A DNA stretch of 64,000 nucleotides from JBMYRH01 sp049602155 (GCA_049602155.1 JBMYRH010000019.1:43131-107130); one strand, 5' to 3'. Positions 42,833-53,796 are shown, numbered from the stretch's first letter. Numbers and translations are program-made. The notes: generated by a model from the letters alone, not told the origin.

Positions 42833-42844
42833 TTAGCTCACGTT

Positions 42845-43249
42845 ATGGCTGAGAATTTCCGCAACCCCACCCCGACCGTCGACGTCATCATCGAGACGAA
42901 GCCGGACCACGTCGTCCTGATTCGACGAAAGAATCCGCCCCATGGCTGGGCCTTACCGGGGGGCTTCGTCGACTATGGAGAGTGTCTCGAAGACGCCGCC
43001 GTTCGAGAGGCTAAGGAAGAAACCGGGCTGGACGTCACCCTGACGCGTCAGTTCCATAGCTACAGCGATCCACAACGAGACGCCCGACAGCACACCATCA
43101 CGACAGTCTACGTGGCCATCGCTCAGGGAGAGCCCTTGGGCGCCGATGACGCCGCAGAGGCTCGCGTGTTCCCCATCACTGCGCTCCCCACACCCCTGTG
43201 TTTCGATCATGGCGAGATACTAAAGGACTGGACCCTTGGCCGATATTAA
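42845..43249 (+). CDS. Nudix hydrolase
   Basis: A 134-residue cytoplasmic pyrophosphohydrolase. The Nudix box G-x5-E-x7-REUxEExGU reads 'GFVDYGECLEDAAVREAKEETGL' split by the pattern with all Glu ligands present (the box is longer than quoted motifs allow, centred on 'AAVREAKEETGL'). The prelude 'VVLIRRKNPPHGWALPGG' is typical of ADP-ribose/8-oxo-dGTP type members. It overlaps the following AMMECR1-like gene by about 14 bases in a different frame, implying coupled translation. Confidence 0.92.
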   Translation: MAENFRNPTPTVDVIIETKPDHVVLIRRKNPPHGWALPGGFVDYGECLEDAAVREAKEETGLDVTLTRQFHSYSDPQRDARQHTITTVYVAIAQGEPLGADDAAEARVFPITALPTPLCFDHGEILKDWTLGRY

Positions 43250-43805
43250 GCCGCTCGTGCTCGACGACCGCGATGACCTCCTGGACCTGGCGCGCAAGGC
43301 CATCCTGACCCACGTCCAACGTGGAGCCCTGCCCGATATGGACTTCCCTGAAGGGCCGCTCCACGACGAGGTCGGCGCCTTCGTCAGCCTCCACCTCAAG
43401 GGAGAGCTTCGAGGCTGTGTGGGCCGCCTCGAGGGAGAGGGTCCGCTGTATCAAACCGTCGCAGAGATGGCCGTGGCCGCCGCGACCGAGGATGCCCGCT
43501 TCGAGCCGCTCCCCGCGGGTGATCTGCGACACACCGAGATCGAGATCAGCGTCCTCGGCCCTCTGCGCCCCATCAAAGCCGAGGCCATCGAGCTCGGCAC
43601 CCACGGACTCTACATCGTGCAAGGTCGCTTTCGCAGCGTCTTGCTCCCCCAAGTGCCTCTTCAATTCGGCTGGTCACGAGAGGAATTCCTCGCCCAAGGC
43701 TGCCGGAAAGCGGGCCTCGCTGAGGACGCCTGGAAAGACAGCGCCACGATGCTCCTGAGCTTCACAGCGCAGGTCTTCGGCGACACCGACGACATCGTCG
43801 CTTAG
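43236..43805 (+). CDS. AMMECR1-domain protein (AmmeMemoRadiSam system protein A)
   Basis: A 189-residue cytoplasmic protein from a TTG start that overlaps the Nudix stop. The AMMECR1 core 'GAFVSLHLKGELRGCVGRLEG' contains the conserved L-R-G-C-x-G motif, and 'EIEISVLGPLRPI', 'GLYIVQGRFRSVLLPQV' and 'FLAQGCRKAGL' follow as in the family. In many bacteria this domain is encoded with a Memo-like protein and a radical SAM enzyme, forming the proposed AmmeMemoRadiSam system of unknown function. Neither partner is in this window, so here it would act alone or with distant genes. Confidence 0.92.
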   Translation: MADIKPLVLDDRDDLLDLARKAILTHVQRGALPDMDFPEGPLHDEVGAFVSLHLKGELRGCVGRLEGEGPLYQTVAEMAVAAATEDARFEPLPAGDLRHTEIEISVLGPLRPIKAEAIELGTHGLYIVQGRFRSVLLPQVPLQFGWSREEFLAQGCRKAGLAEDAWKDSATMLLSFTAQVFGDTDDIVA

Positions 43806-43814
43806 CGCCGCTGA

Positions 43815-44636
43815 TTACCAGCTGAGCTCGAAGGTCACCGTCGTCGTCGGCATACCCGGCGGCAAGATGAGCTGATCGAGCGCCCGGCTCACGCACCGGT
43901 GCGCCTCGGAGGCGCTGCCGGCGCTCATCACAGAGCGATCCGTCAGAGAGCCGTCCGGCTGCACAGTCGCCGTCACCCACACGGGCACCTTTGTGTGCGC
44001 TGGGCACCCTTCACTCTGGGTCACCTTCTCACGCAACATCACCTGAATCTCTGCGCCCAAATCCACCACGGGCTCCGGGACCGGCGCCGCGGCGGGTACG
44101 ACGGGCTCAATCCGGGTCGGCGTAGACACCACCGGAGGCGCCTCGACGGGTAACCGAGCCATCACCTCAGTCGGGACCATGGTCAGCTGTGGAGCGACGT
44201 GTGCGGGGGTAGCCGGCGCCTCGACGCGCACTTGAGAGCGCGTGTCGATCTGTCGAAGCTGCTCTCGCGCCCCACCCGCCCAGAAGGCGAGCAAGACCGC
44301 AGCGGCAGCCATGACGATGACAGCGGCCGCCGTACCTCTACGAACCCCAGCGCCGTGACGACTGACCGTAATGCGACCGTCCAGAGTGTCCGCGCGGAGC
44401 AGAACCTGGTCCAAGAAGTCATCAGGGAGAGAGTCGACGGGGCCGGTCGCATCGGCGATGAGCGCCTCAACCCGGGCGAGCTCCCTAGAGAAGTCCGCGC
44501 AGCGGTCACAGTGTTGTTCATGGTCGCGCAAGGTCGCGTCCACAGAGCCCTCGCTGAGCGCGGCCTCAAAGCGGGCGCACATCAGGTTCAAGACCTCCGC
44601 TGACTGCGGGCGATCGCTGGGAGGACGGACGCTCAT
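43815..44636 (-). CDS. Zinc-finger anti-sigma factor with TonB-like periplasmic C-terminus
   Basis: A 273-residue protein. Residues 39-46 'HEQHCDRC' are the H-x3-C-x2-C zinc motif of ZAS anti-sigma factors. A single transmembrane segment is at about 101-121 ('AAAVIVMAAAAVLLAFWAGG'). The periplasmic part is Pro/Val-rich (140-195) and ends in a small domain ('VPVWVTATVQPDGSLTDRSV', 'CVSRALDQLILPPG') that resembles TonB-C/AgmX-type energy-transduction or binding modules. The N-terminus should hold the sigma factor encoded just upstream and release it on an envelope signal sensed outside. Overlaps the sigma gene by 4 bases. Confidence 0.88.
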   Translation of the reverse strand: MSVRPPSDRPQSAEVLNLMCARFEAALSEGSVDATLRDHEQHCDRCADFSRELARVEALIADATGPVDSLPDDFLDQVLLRADTLDGRITVSRHGAGVRRGTAAAVIVMAAAAVLLAFWAGGAREQLRQIDTRSQVRVEAPATPAHVAPQLTMVPTEVMARLPVEAPPVVSTPTRIEPVVPAAAPVPEPVVDLGAEIQVMLREKVTQSEGCPAHTKVPVWVTATVQPDGSLTDRSVMSAGSASEAHRCVSRALDQLILPPGMPTTTVTFELSW

Positions 44637-45232
44637 GCCTGCTCCCCCTCACGTCGAAGTAACCCACTGCGCACACGCTTGACTGCGCGCCAGATGCGCT
44701 GCTTGACCGCCGCACGGGACAGCCCAGCTTCATCTGCGATGACGTCGTAGGAGACACCATGCGTGTAGTGCAATTCGAGCCACGTCCGATCGGGCTCTTT
44801 CACAGCCGACAAGACGTCTCGGACGGTCGCCAGCTGCTTGTTTCGGTCATGAGCTGCCTCGGCCATCTCGACCGGCATCGGCCCACCAGGCGCTGGGATC
44901 CCGTCCAGATCAGCACCATCGGCGCGACGCACCAAACGGCTACGACGGCTCCGCATGAGATCGATGCAGCGGTTGGACGCGATGCGATGCAGCCAAGGGC
45001 GAAGCCCACCAGTGCCGCGGTAGTTATCGAGCGCCACGAGGGCTCGCGCGAAGGCATCCTGAGCGGCGTCCTGACCCGACTCTCGACAGCCCATGCGCGA
45101 GATACAGGTACCTGTAATCTCACGGCCATAGGCCTCGACAAGCACACGCCCAGCTTCTCGACGCTTACCCTCCTGGGCGAGCCTCAAGATCTTGGCATCG
45201 GTCGATTCACGCTCGTCAGCTAACATCCACAT
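44633..45232 (-). CDS. ECF-type RNA polymerase sigma factor
   Basis: A 199-residue sigma-70-family ECF factor. Region 2 includes 'DAAQDAFARALVALDNYRG' (2.1-2.2, core binding) and 'LRPWLHRIASNRCIDLMRSR' (2.3-2.4, -10 recognition). Region 4 includes 'YDVIADEAGLSRAAVKQRIW', the helix-turn-helix for the -35. No extra C-terminal domain. The first ATG is 45232; a second is two codons in. The gene is followed with a 4-base overlap by its presumed anti-sigma factor, the standard arrangement. I did not find a convincing autoregulated ECF promoter upstream. Confidence 0.92.
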   Translation of the reverse strand: MWMLADERESTDAKILRLAQEGKRREAGRVLVEAYGREITGTCISRMGCRESGQDAAQDAFARALVALDNYRGTGGLRPWLHRIASNRCIDLMRSRRSRLVRRADGADLDGIPAPGGPMPVEMAEAAHDRNKQLATVRDVLSAVKEPDRTWLELHYTHGVSYDVIADEAGLSRAAVKQRIWRAVKRVRSGLLRREGEQA

Positions 45233-45312
45233 ACACCGGATAAGACGTACTTCCCGGCGAGCGTAACACCGCGATCGTCACATCGGCAGTTTTCGGGGCG
45301 TTGTTGAGGCGA

Positions 45313-46332
45313 TCACTCCCGGAGCATTGGCAGCAAATTCGGCTGACCATCATGCACCCACGTCAACGGTGGACGCTGCATCTGCCCCAACGCACACCGA
45401 CGCACCCCCTCGGGGAGCGGTACGCCCAAGGCCCCTGATATCCCAATCGTGGAGACATGGTGACCGAGGGTATCGAGGACACCGGGCGCCGCCGGACACA
45501 CCCACAAGACCCGGTGGCCTGGAGAGGGCCGAAAGGTGGATGTCGGTAATGCACAGATCAACGCGGTCTCGGTCTCGTACACCGCCCCCACCATCTCGCC
45601 GTACGTGCGAGCCATGCGCCTAGGCGCCGCCGCCGCATCAGGGAGCGCCATCGGTAAGGCAGCCTCGATGGCCCTCACCGCGTCTGCGAGGCCCAAGGCC
45701 ACTGCCTCAGGGTCCCCCGAAGTCCACACGACTTGCGGACTCAAACACCCCGCCTGATCCCACGCGCAGAGGTCATGAGCCAAGCCAAGAAGCGCCGACT
45801 GGTCGACGCGATCTAGCCAGGCGACGCTCAGCTTATGCCCATAACCGACGAACGCCTTCGTGGTGGGCACATGCCCGCGCACGGTGCCCACGGTCTCGTC
45901 GCTCCCTAAGACGACGACGGCGTCCACCTTATCGATGGTCGCCTTCAGCGCCTCCACGTCGTCTGAGGGGAAATCCTCGACGCGCACCTCGGGGTCGGCC
46001 AACGCCAATGCGCGCCCTAACGCCGCCTGACCAGAGGCAGGCTTGAGGTACACCCGAGCCCCCAGCAAGCGCGCCATGAGCGTCGCCCGCATCATGCTCG
46101 CGGGGAGCGTGCGCGCCCCGATGACCAAGACCGAGGTTGGGCGACGACGCGGATCTAAGTCCCCGGGGAGCTCAGTCAAGACCGCCTCGAGCGCGCCAGA
46201 CAGGGCCCATGCCTCGAGCTCTGCATCGAGGCCTGCGCGGGCGACAGGATAAGAGAAGCCCATGGCGACAGTGGCGTCCAAGAGTGCACGCCCCGGGCCG
46301 GCGTCTAAGTCCGAGAGCGTAAGCAAGTTCAT
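45313..46332 (-). CDS. LuxC-family acyl-protein/acyl-CoA reductase
   Basis: A 339-residue protein, shorter than Vibrio LuxC (about 480), with the LuxC catalytic block 'DLCAWDQAGCLSPQVVW' and active-site Cys196. 'ARVYLKPASGQAALGRALA' and 'VVVLGSDETVGTVRGHVP' belong to the aldehyde-dehydrogenase-like fold. LuxC takes an acyl group from acyl-LuxE, holds it as a thioester on Cys, and reduces it with NADPH to the aldehyde. Last of three overlapping genes (4 bases each) with the LuxE-like protein and an aminotransferase. No luciferase (luxAB) or LuxD thioesterase is present, so the aldehyde must have another use. Confidence 0.86.
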   Translation of the reverse strand: MNLLTLSDLDAGPGRALLDATVAMGFSYPVARAGLDAELEAWALSGALEAVLTELPGDLDPRRRPTSVLVIGARTLPASMMRATLMARLLGARVYLKPASGQAALGRALALADPEVRVEDFPSDDVEALKATIDKVDAVVVLGSDETVGTVRGHVPTTKAFVGYGHKLSVAWLDRVDQSALLGLAHDLCAWDQAGCLSPQVVWTSGDPEAVALGLADAVRAIEAALPMALPDAAAAPRRMARTYGEMVGAVYETETALICALPTSTFRPSPGHRVLWVCPAAPGVLDTLGHHVSTIGISGALGVPLPEGVRRCALGQMQRPPLTWVHDGQPNLLPMLRE

Positions 46333-47357
46333 GAGGCGCTCAAGACCCCGAGCTCTTCGGCGGTCAGGCTGCAGCCGCGCACCACTTGACCCGGCGCACG
46401 CCCCAAGAGGGTGAGTCTACCGCGCTCATCCAAGGTGCCGAGGTCTCCGGTCAGCAGCGCGGAGATGTTGTCGAGGTTCAGGAGATCGAAGAACGCGACG
46501 AGCCCTTGTTGGCCCGGGGGCAGATCCCGCCCCGTCGCAGGGTCGACCACCCGGAGGCGCAACCAAGGCGGGGCCTCAAAGGGCCTCCCATACGCCTGAC
46601 TCGTGAGCTCTGTCATCCCGTACTCAGGGACAACGGCGTCTTCACTCAAGCCCAACCGCGAGGCGATGAGGTCGAGCAGCTCATGCTCCTCAACTGTCCG
46701 CGCGCGCCCTTTGTACCCCCCCGTGAGCATCATCCGGCTGCCCGGGGGGAGGGGCTGGAGATCATCACCTGCACCGTCCAGCCAATGGATGAGCGCGAAG
46801 GCGGTGGTCAAGACGACCACAGGCTGAGGCTGCGTCAGTGTGAAGGCCGTGGCCGCCGCCACATCCAGACCGTCCGGGGTCATCACCCAGGTCGTCCCGT
46901 CGCTCAGGTGCGTCGACAAGGCCCCCACCATATGGCTCAGGGAGCTGGCCGGATCGTCCTCGGCCGATGGCACGAGCGCGAGCCAGCGTCTGCGGGTGAG
47001 ATCACCATCGAGGACGTGGGTCACGAAGGGGGCCATCATACCGGCGTGATAGAGGGTCAAGTCGGGCACCCGGCGAGCCCCTCGTTGGCCTGTCGTAGTG
47101 CCGCTGGTCAGAAATCGGGCCGCCAAAGGGGCGCCCTCGGGGGCCCCGCAAAGGTCGAGCTCTCGGAAGAGGTCTGTCGGGACCAACGGCGCCAGGCGCC
47201 AATCCCCATCGAAGCCTCCCCGTGCCTTAATTAACCGTCCATAAGCAGGGATTGAAGCCGCTTGATGGCGCACCACGTCCGCCGCCAGCCGATCAAACTG
47301 CGCCGCATCCGGTGCATCCACGTAGCGCTCTAACGCGCGTTGAAGCGAGGCACTCAT
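46329..47357 (-). CDS. LuxE-family acyl-protein synthetase
   Basis: A 342-residue ANL-type enzyme. 'ARFLTSGTTTGQRGARR' (84-90 core) is the LuxE/PaaK phosphate-binding loop, 'EYGMTELTSQAY' is the adenylate motif, and 'LTGDLGTLDERGRLTLLGR' follows. The C-terminal 'VVRGCSLTAEEL' places Cys329 where LuxE proteins accept the acyl group. The enzyme activates a fatty or other acid to acyl-AMP, loads its own Cys, and passes the acyl to the LuxC partner. Middle gene of a three-gene operon, overlapping both neighbours by 4 bases. Confidence 0.86.
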   Translation of the reverse strand: MSASLQRALERYVDAPDAAQFDRLAADVVRHQAASIPAYGRLIKARGGFDGDWRLAPLVPTDLFRELDLCGAPEGAPLAARFLTSGTTTGQRGARRVPDLTLYHAGMMAPFVTHVLDGDLTRRRWLALVPSAEDDPASSLSHMVGALSTHLSDGTTWVMTPDGLDVAAATAFTLTQPQPVVVLTTAFALIHWLDGAGDDLQPLPPGSRMMLTGGYKGRARTVEEHELLDLIASRLGLSEDAVVPEYGMTELTSQAYGRPFEAPPWLRLRVVDPATGRDLPPGQQGLVAFFDLLNLDNISALLTGDLGTLDERGRLTLLGRAPGQVVRGCSLTAEELGVLSAS

Positions 47358-48643
47358 GACGCTGCGGCGACCTCGATGGCGTCGAGCGCGCCCTCAAGCT
47401 GTGAGTCACTGATGACCAGCGGAGGTGTGATCCCGAGGATGTCCCCCTCGACGCCGCCAGGGAGGGTGATCCAGCCTGCCTTGAGGAGCTCTCCAGCGAT
47501 GCGTGCGCCCTCACCCGGGCTCCCGGTCTCAAAGCCAAGCATCGCCCCTCGGCCGCGGATGCGGTCGGGGAACCGAGCGCGACAGGCGGTCTCAATGCGC
47601 TGTGCCGCCTTGGGGGCGTCCATCGCCTCCAAGACCTCTAGAGCGGCCAAGCCCGCGGCGGCTGAGACGGGGTGGCCGAGGAAGGTCGCGGTGTGGATCG
47701 CCTCGCCCCCCTCCATCGTCCAGGCCGCCATCACATCCGGGCGGGCGACGCACGCGCTGAGCGGCATGCCGCCGCCGAGTGCCTTACCGATGGCCATGAT
47801 GTCCGGCGCGACCTCGTCATGATCGCCGCCCCACCAGCGTCCGGTGCGCCCGAGCCCTGTATAGATCTCGTCAAAGACCAGCGCCAATCGGTGACGATCG
47901 GCGATCTCCCGCAACCCACGAAGCCACCCCTTGGGTGGGACGACCTCACCGCCTCGACCTTGAATGGGCTCCACGAGGATCGTCCCGATCGCTTCACCAC
48001 CCGTCGCGGGGCCAGCGATGAAGGCCTCTATCATGCTCAGCTCAGCCCCGTAGGGCAGGTGGCGTACATGACCGCCCAGCTGCGCCGTAAAGGGCCGACG
48101 GAAGCCGTCTTTGTAGGCCGTCGCTGCGAGCGCGCCGTAGCTGAGCCCATGATACGCGCCCCAGAAAGCCAGGACGCCGGGCTTACCTGTGTAGAGCGCC
48201 GCCGTCTTCAGCGCGGCCTCCACCGAATCCGCGCCGTTGAGGCCCAAGATGCATTGGCTCAGCTCACCAGGGGCGAGCGCCGCGATGCGCTCCATGAGGC
48301 GGATGCGCGGAGCGTTCGGGTAGACGTCCCCCATGCTGTGCAATAGCGAGCTAGACTGAGCCTGAACGGCCTCGACGACCTTGGGGTGGCCATGACCAAT
48401 CGCTGCGACCCCAAACCCCGCGCAGAGGTCGACGAAGCGGTTGCCATCTTCATCCCAGACGTTCGCTCCGCGGCTCTTCGCCCAGACGATCGGGTCTCGC
48501 CCTACACCGCGAGCCTCGCCCTGGCGCGCGCGCCTCGCGGTCACACCAGGCGACTCGTGACGCGCGAGCACGTCCACCAAAGTCACGCTCGTAGGCCCTG
48601 GGACCGACGTGACGAGTTCAGGGAGCTGGGTACCCTCAGACAT
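47354..48643 (-). CDS. Class III (fold-type I) aminotransferase
   Basis: A 429-residue PLP enzyme of the ornithine/omega-aminotransferase family. 'LALVFDEIYTGLGRTGRWWG' gives the pyridoxal Asp258, and 'DIMAIGKALGGGMPLSA' the Schiff-base Lys287; 'GLNGADSVEAALKTAALYTG' and 'FWGAYHGLSYG' are the phosphate- and ring-binding blocks. Family members transaminate amino acids, polyamines or aldehydes with terminal amines. As first gene of the LuxE/LuxC operon it could convert the aldehyde they make to an amine; a different acceptor (keto acid, amino sugar) cannot be excluded. The 4-base overlap with the LuxE gene is seen; the pathway is inference. Confidence 0.88.
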   Translation of the reverse strand: MSEGTQLPELVTSVPGPTSVTLVDVLARHESPGVTARRARQGEARGVGRDPIVWAKSRGANVWDEDGNRFVDLCAGFGVAAIGHGHPKVVEAVQAQSSSLLHSMGDVYPNAPRIRLMERIAALAPGELSQCILGLNGADSVEAALKTAALYTGKPGVLAFWGAYHGLSYGALAATAYKDGFRRPFTAQLGGHVRHLPYGAELSMIEAFIAGPATGGEAIGTILVEPIQGRGGEVVPPKGWLRGLREIADRHRLALVFDEIYTGLGRTGRWWGGDHDEVAPDIMAIGKALGGGMPLSACVARPDVMAAWTMEGGEAIHTATFLGHPVSAAAGLAALEVLEAMDAPKAAQRIETACRARFPDRIRGRGAMLGFETGSPGEGARIAGELLKAGWITLPGGVEGDILGITPPLVISDSQLEGALDAIEVAAAS

Positions 48644-48681
48644 GGAGTCGCTCTACCACACTTGGAAAGGCGCGAGGGCCC

Positions 48682-50709
<2,028 letters not shown>

Positions 50710-50864
50710 GAATGGCCTCCTCTGGGCCTGTTGCTCTTAGCTTAGCACAGGCACACGACTCGATGCTTACGATCCAGGACACCCCGCGGACGTGGCCCCG
50801 TCAAATATTGGCGTAATCGTAAGACAGCGCGGCGATAAACACACCGCCTTACGTTCGATGACAG

Positions 50865-51392
50865 TCACCGAGGGCTCGGCCCTGCGCCCACCACGAGACC
50901 CCACAACTCGGTATCCAAGGTCGCAGCACCACGACGCATCCCCTGGATCTCGATGCGCTCACGGGCCCACCCCGAGCCTGCCCCATCAAGGGTCGCCTTG
51001 AGCACAACGTCATCCGCAGCGACGCGGACGACGAGCTTGTGAATGAGTGAGGACTCCGTGGCGGCCCGCTCCACGGCGGCGAGGAGGGTCAGCCCCCCAC
51101 CACGGCCACGAGCCACAGGGTGCACGAGCAGCGTGAGGTCTGCGACGTGACTCGCGCGGGCGAAGGGGCGGCGACGGGCGACGGCGAGGCCCGCGATCTG
51201 ATCCCCGGCTTCGAGGACCCAAACGAGATCACCAGCCGCGAGGGGGCCCGCGAGCACCTCTTGGCCGATCTCCTCTTCATCCAGCGGAAAGTCCACACGA
51301 TCAAAGACCGAGGACGGAGACGCTGGCAGCGCATCACAGACCAACACCCCGGCAGCGACGGTGTCACCGAGGTTCGCAGGGCGGGCGTACAT
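50865..51392 (-). CDS. GNAT-like N-acetyltransferase
   Basis: A 175-residue protein. The middle 'ASHVADLTLLVHPVARGRGGGLTLLAAVER' is a GNAT motif-A region: a beta-strand (VADLTLLVHP) followed by the pyrophosphate-binding 'R-G-R-G-G' turn and helix. The consensus Q/R-x2-G-x-G/A is met only loosely. Start 'MYARPANLGDTVAAGVLV' is the usual GNAT opening. Transfers acetyl (or other acyl) from CoA to an amine; substrate unknown. The ATG overlaps the stop of the exported protein gene upstream (TGATG), so they are coupled. Confidence 0.72.
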   Translation of the reverse strand: MYARPANLGDTVAAGVLVCDALPASPSSVFDRVDFPLDEEEIGQEVLAGPLAAGDLVWVLEAGDQIAGLAVARRRPFARASHVADLTLLVHPVARGRGGGLTLLAAVERAATESSLIHKLVVRVAADDVVLKATLDGAGSGWARERIEIQGMRRGAATLDTELWGLVVGAGPSPR

Positions 51393-53626
51393 CAGCGGCG
51401 CCCCTTGGACGTGGCGCGCTTGGAGCGCTTGGAGCGCTTCTTGGGGGCCGACTTCTCAAGCAGGTCATCGATCCGCGCACGGTCATGTGGGAAGTCGGCG
51501 GCCAGGACGGGGGTCGCCGTCAGCACTGCCTCGATCTGCGTCGCACCCTCCGGGGGCATCGCCGCAGCGATCTCCACGCCCCCTAAGAGGAGCGCGACCG
51601 GCTGGCGTCCCTCCTTACGCCGGGGAGCACGAGACGCTCTCCAGAGCTCGACCATCGTCCCGAAGTGCTGCGTCGCGGCGCTCAAATCACCGGCGCGGTT
51701 AGAGGCGAGCGCGCGCCACTTATGGGCCAGGAAACGCTCGACTGACGTACGCGCTGTGTTCACCGAGCCCTGCAGGGCGACGGCTGCTCCGGCTGGGTCG
51801 TCGGCGGCGAGCGCCACCTGCCCCACGACGAGCCCCTCCATGAAGGGCGAGAGCTCTAGACGGCGCGCGATCTGAAAGGCGCCGACCGCGAGGTCATAGG
51901 CCCCGAGGGCGAGCCCCAGGGCCCCAGAGGACAAGGTCGCTCCCGCGACGACCACGACACCACGGGGATCGGTCGGGTCGATCTGATCCACGAGGGGGAG
52001 GAGCGCACGCAGCGCCGCCTCATCAGAGGACCCCGGTCCACCCGCACGAGGCGCAGCGCTGCCAAGCCAAGCCATCATGCGCCCCCCGAGCGCTTGAAGA
52101 TACGTCCGTTGGGCCTTCAGCCCCGGGTCGGTGACCTCGACGGCCTGCAGGCGGGAGAGGCCCTTACGGAGCAGCACGCGATCGACACGCCCTGCGCCCA
52201 CCGCCAACTCCAGGGAGGCCAGCGACAAGAGCAGCGGCCCTCGCTTGGTCGGCGCAAGGCGAGGCACGCCTGCCTCGAGCTCGGTGATCGCGCGCTCCAT
52301 GCGCCCCAGGCTCAACCAGGCCGCGGCTATCACCTCTAAGGTCTCTGCTGAGAGGTCCATCCTCAGCGCGCGCTCAGATGCCTCGGTCAGCGCCTGATCA
52401 TCACGATCAGTCGCGGCGAGGACCAACGCAGCATGAGCGCCAAATCGTCGAAGCGCTGGGGTGGGCGAGCGCCCAAGTGCGCTCAAGTCGTCGGCGATCT
52501 TCCGCGCCGTGAGCGCGTGCGCAGTCGCCCCTTGTGTCCCCGCCAATTGCGCCGCGACGACAGCGGCCACGCGCGCCTCCACGAGGCGTTCTGGGGGCTC
52601 CTCCAAGGCCTCAGCAGCCTCAAGTAAGCGCACCAGCCTCCCGAGGCGACGTAATCGAAGGTAGAGGCCCGCCGCCGCGGAGAAGACGCCTGGCTCCGAG
52701 AGCTCGGTCTCCACGAGCGCGTGCGCCAACCCCTCGGCCTCCGCCATGCGGTCCAGCCTCGCGTAGCGCTGCAATTGCACGAGACGGTCCGCCACGGTCG
52801 CCTCGCCACGGCGACGCTCAAAGCGCCGCGTCGCGCGCTCGTCCGCCGCGGACATGATGACCGCCTCCAGGGTCCCGAGGGCCCCCGGCGCCTTTGTCCC
52901 TAGCCGCTTGGCCAGCGCACCGGCTGACTTCGCGTCCCCCGAGCGCGCCAGGACGCGGACTAAGTCGATGGTGCTCGCGACGGTCGCCTTCTCGCCGACG
53001 GCGCGACCGATCGCCTTCGCGGCCTGCTCTAACCTGTCTTCGCGCTCCAGCCAGAGCCCCCGAAGGAGGTGCAGCGCACGCGCCGGCTGCGCGGCTTTAA
53101 AGGCCGCCTGCAGGGCCACAGGGAACCACCGACGGCCCAACGCTTCGAGGCCCTCGGCGCTCTCATCGAGCCCCCGAAACAGGGCCCTCGTGTCCCCGCG
53201 CTTCGCCGCCGACTGAAGCGCTGACACCGACGCGCGGAGGCTCGGCCGCGTCCGATAGGCATGACCGACAGCGTGCAGCGTGTACGTCGCTTGAGCCAAG
53301 ACCAGCGGGCCGTCCTCCTCGGGCGCCTCGGTCCGAGCGTCGAGGGCGACGTTCACGGCGGCCAAGACCAACGCATCGTGCAGCGCCTGCGGTCCGGCGA
53401 CGGCGACCCGACCTTGGTCAAGGAGCAGTCGCGCGAGGAGCGCCCGTCGGTAGTGCCGTAAATCCGCTGTGGACTGATCGACCAGCTCGGCGACGACCGC
53501 AGCGACGACCGGCAAACGACCGGCGAGCGCCACGGCGCTCGACGCAGCGCTCGGCTTGGCGAGCGCGCCAGCAGAGACAAGGGCTGAGAGGAGAACTCCG
53601 AGGATGGCGCTGCGCATCATGTGCAT
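51392..53626 (-). CDS. Large exported helical (TPR-like) protein of unknown function
   Basis: About 744 residues from the ATG at 53626; the frame opens earlier but the signal peptide 'MHMMRSAILGVLLSALVSAGALA' starts here, with cleavage at GALA. I do not recognise a family. The body is almost wholly Ala/Leu/Arg-rich amphipathic helices in pairs ('ALHLLRGLWLEREDRLEQAAKAIGRAV', 'RLGRLVRLLEAAEAL' style), consistent with a long tetratricopeptide-like solenoid. The C-terminal 20 residues are strongly basic ('KKRSKRSKRATSKGRR'), perhaps binding nucleic acid or lipid head groups. The gene is coupled to the GNAT gene downstream. Confidence 0.7.
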   Translation of the reverse strand: MHMMRSAILGVLLSALVSAGALAKPSAASSAVALAGRLPVVAAVVAELVDQSTADLRHYRRALLARLLLDQGRVAVAGPQALHDALVLAAVNVALDARTEAPEEDGPLVLAQATYTLHAVGHAYRTRPSLRASVSALQSAAKRGDTRALFRGLDESAEGLEALGRRWFPVALQAAFKAAQPARALHLLRGLWLEREDRLEQAAKAIGRAVGEKATVASTIDLVRVLARSGDAKSAGALAKRLGTKAPGALGTLEAVIMSAADERATRRFERRRGEATVADRLVQLQRYARLDRMAEAEGLAHALVETELSEPGVFSAAAGLYLRLRRLGRLVRLLEAAEALEEPPERLVEARVAAVVAAQLAGTQGATAHALTARKIADDLSALGRSPTPALRRFGAHAALVLAATDRDDQALTEASERALRMDLSAETLEVIAAAWLSLGRMERAITELEAGVPRLAPTKRGPLLLSLASLELAVGAGRVDRVLLRKGLSRLQAVEVTDPGLKAQRTYLQALGGRMMAWLGSAAPRAGGPGSSDEAALRALLPLVDQIDPTDPRGVVVVAGATLSSGALGLALGAYDLAVGAFQIARRLELSPFMEGLVVGQVALAADDPAGAAVALQGSVNTARTSVERFLAHKWRALASNRAGDLSAATQHFGTMVELWRASRAPRRKEGRQPVALLLGGVEIAAAMPPEGATQIEAVLTATPVLAADFPHDRARIDDLLEKSAPKKRSKRSKRATSKGRR

Positions 53627-53796
53627 TGTAGGCCCCCCGGGTGATGGCGCAACAAGCCGACGTCGAAGGGGCTGTGAGCGGCTGTCTCTGAACCTAACAA
53701 TGGACACAGCGCTCGGATTCAGTTCGAGAGACCGGGCGCCTTGGTTGTGGCAGCCGAGAGCGCCTCGAGTGCGTGGTGCTCAACGGCCCCGACACT

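Noticed and set aside
46386..47234. Plus-strand frame opposite the LuxE-like gene
   Set aside because: No family-like sequence and it lies within a tight minus-strand operon.
45313..48643. Bioluminescence (lux) operon
   Set aside because: No luxA/luxB luciferase or luxD thioesterase; only the aldehyde-forming pair is present.
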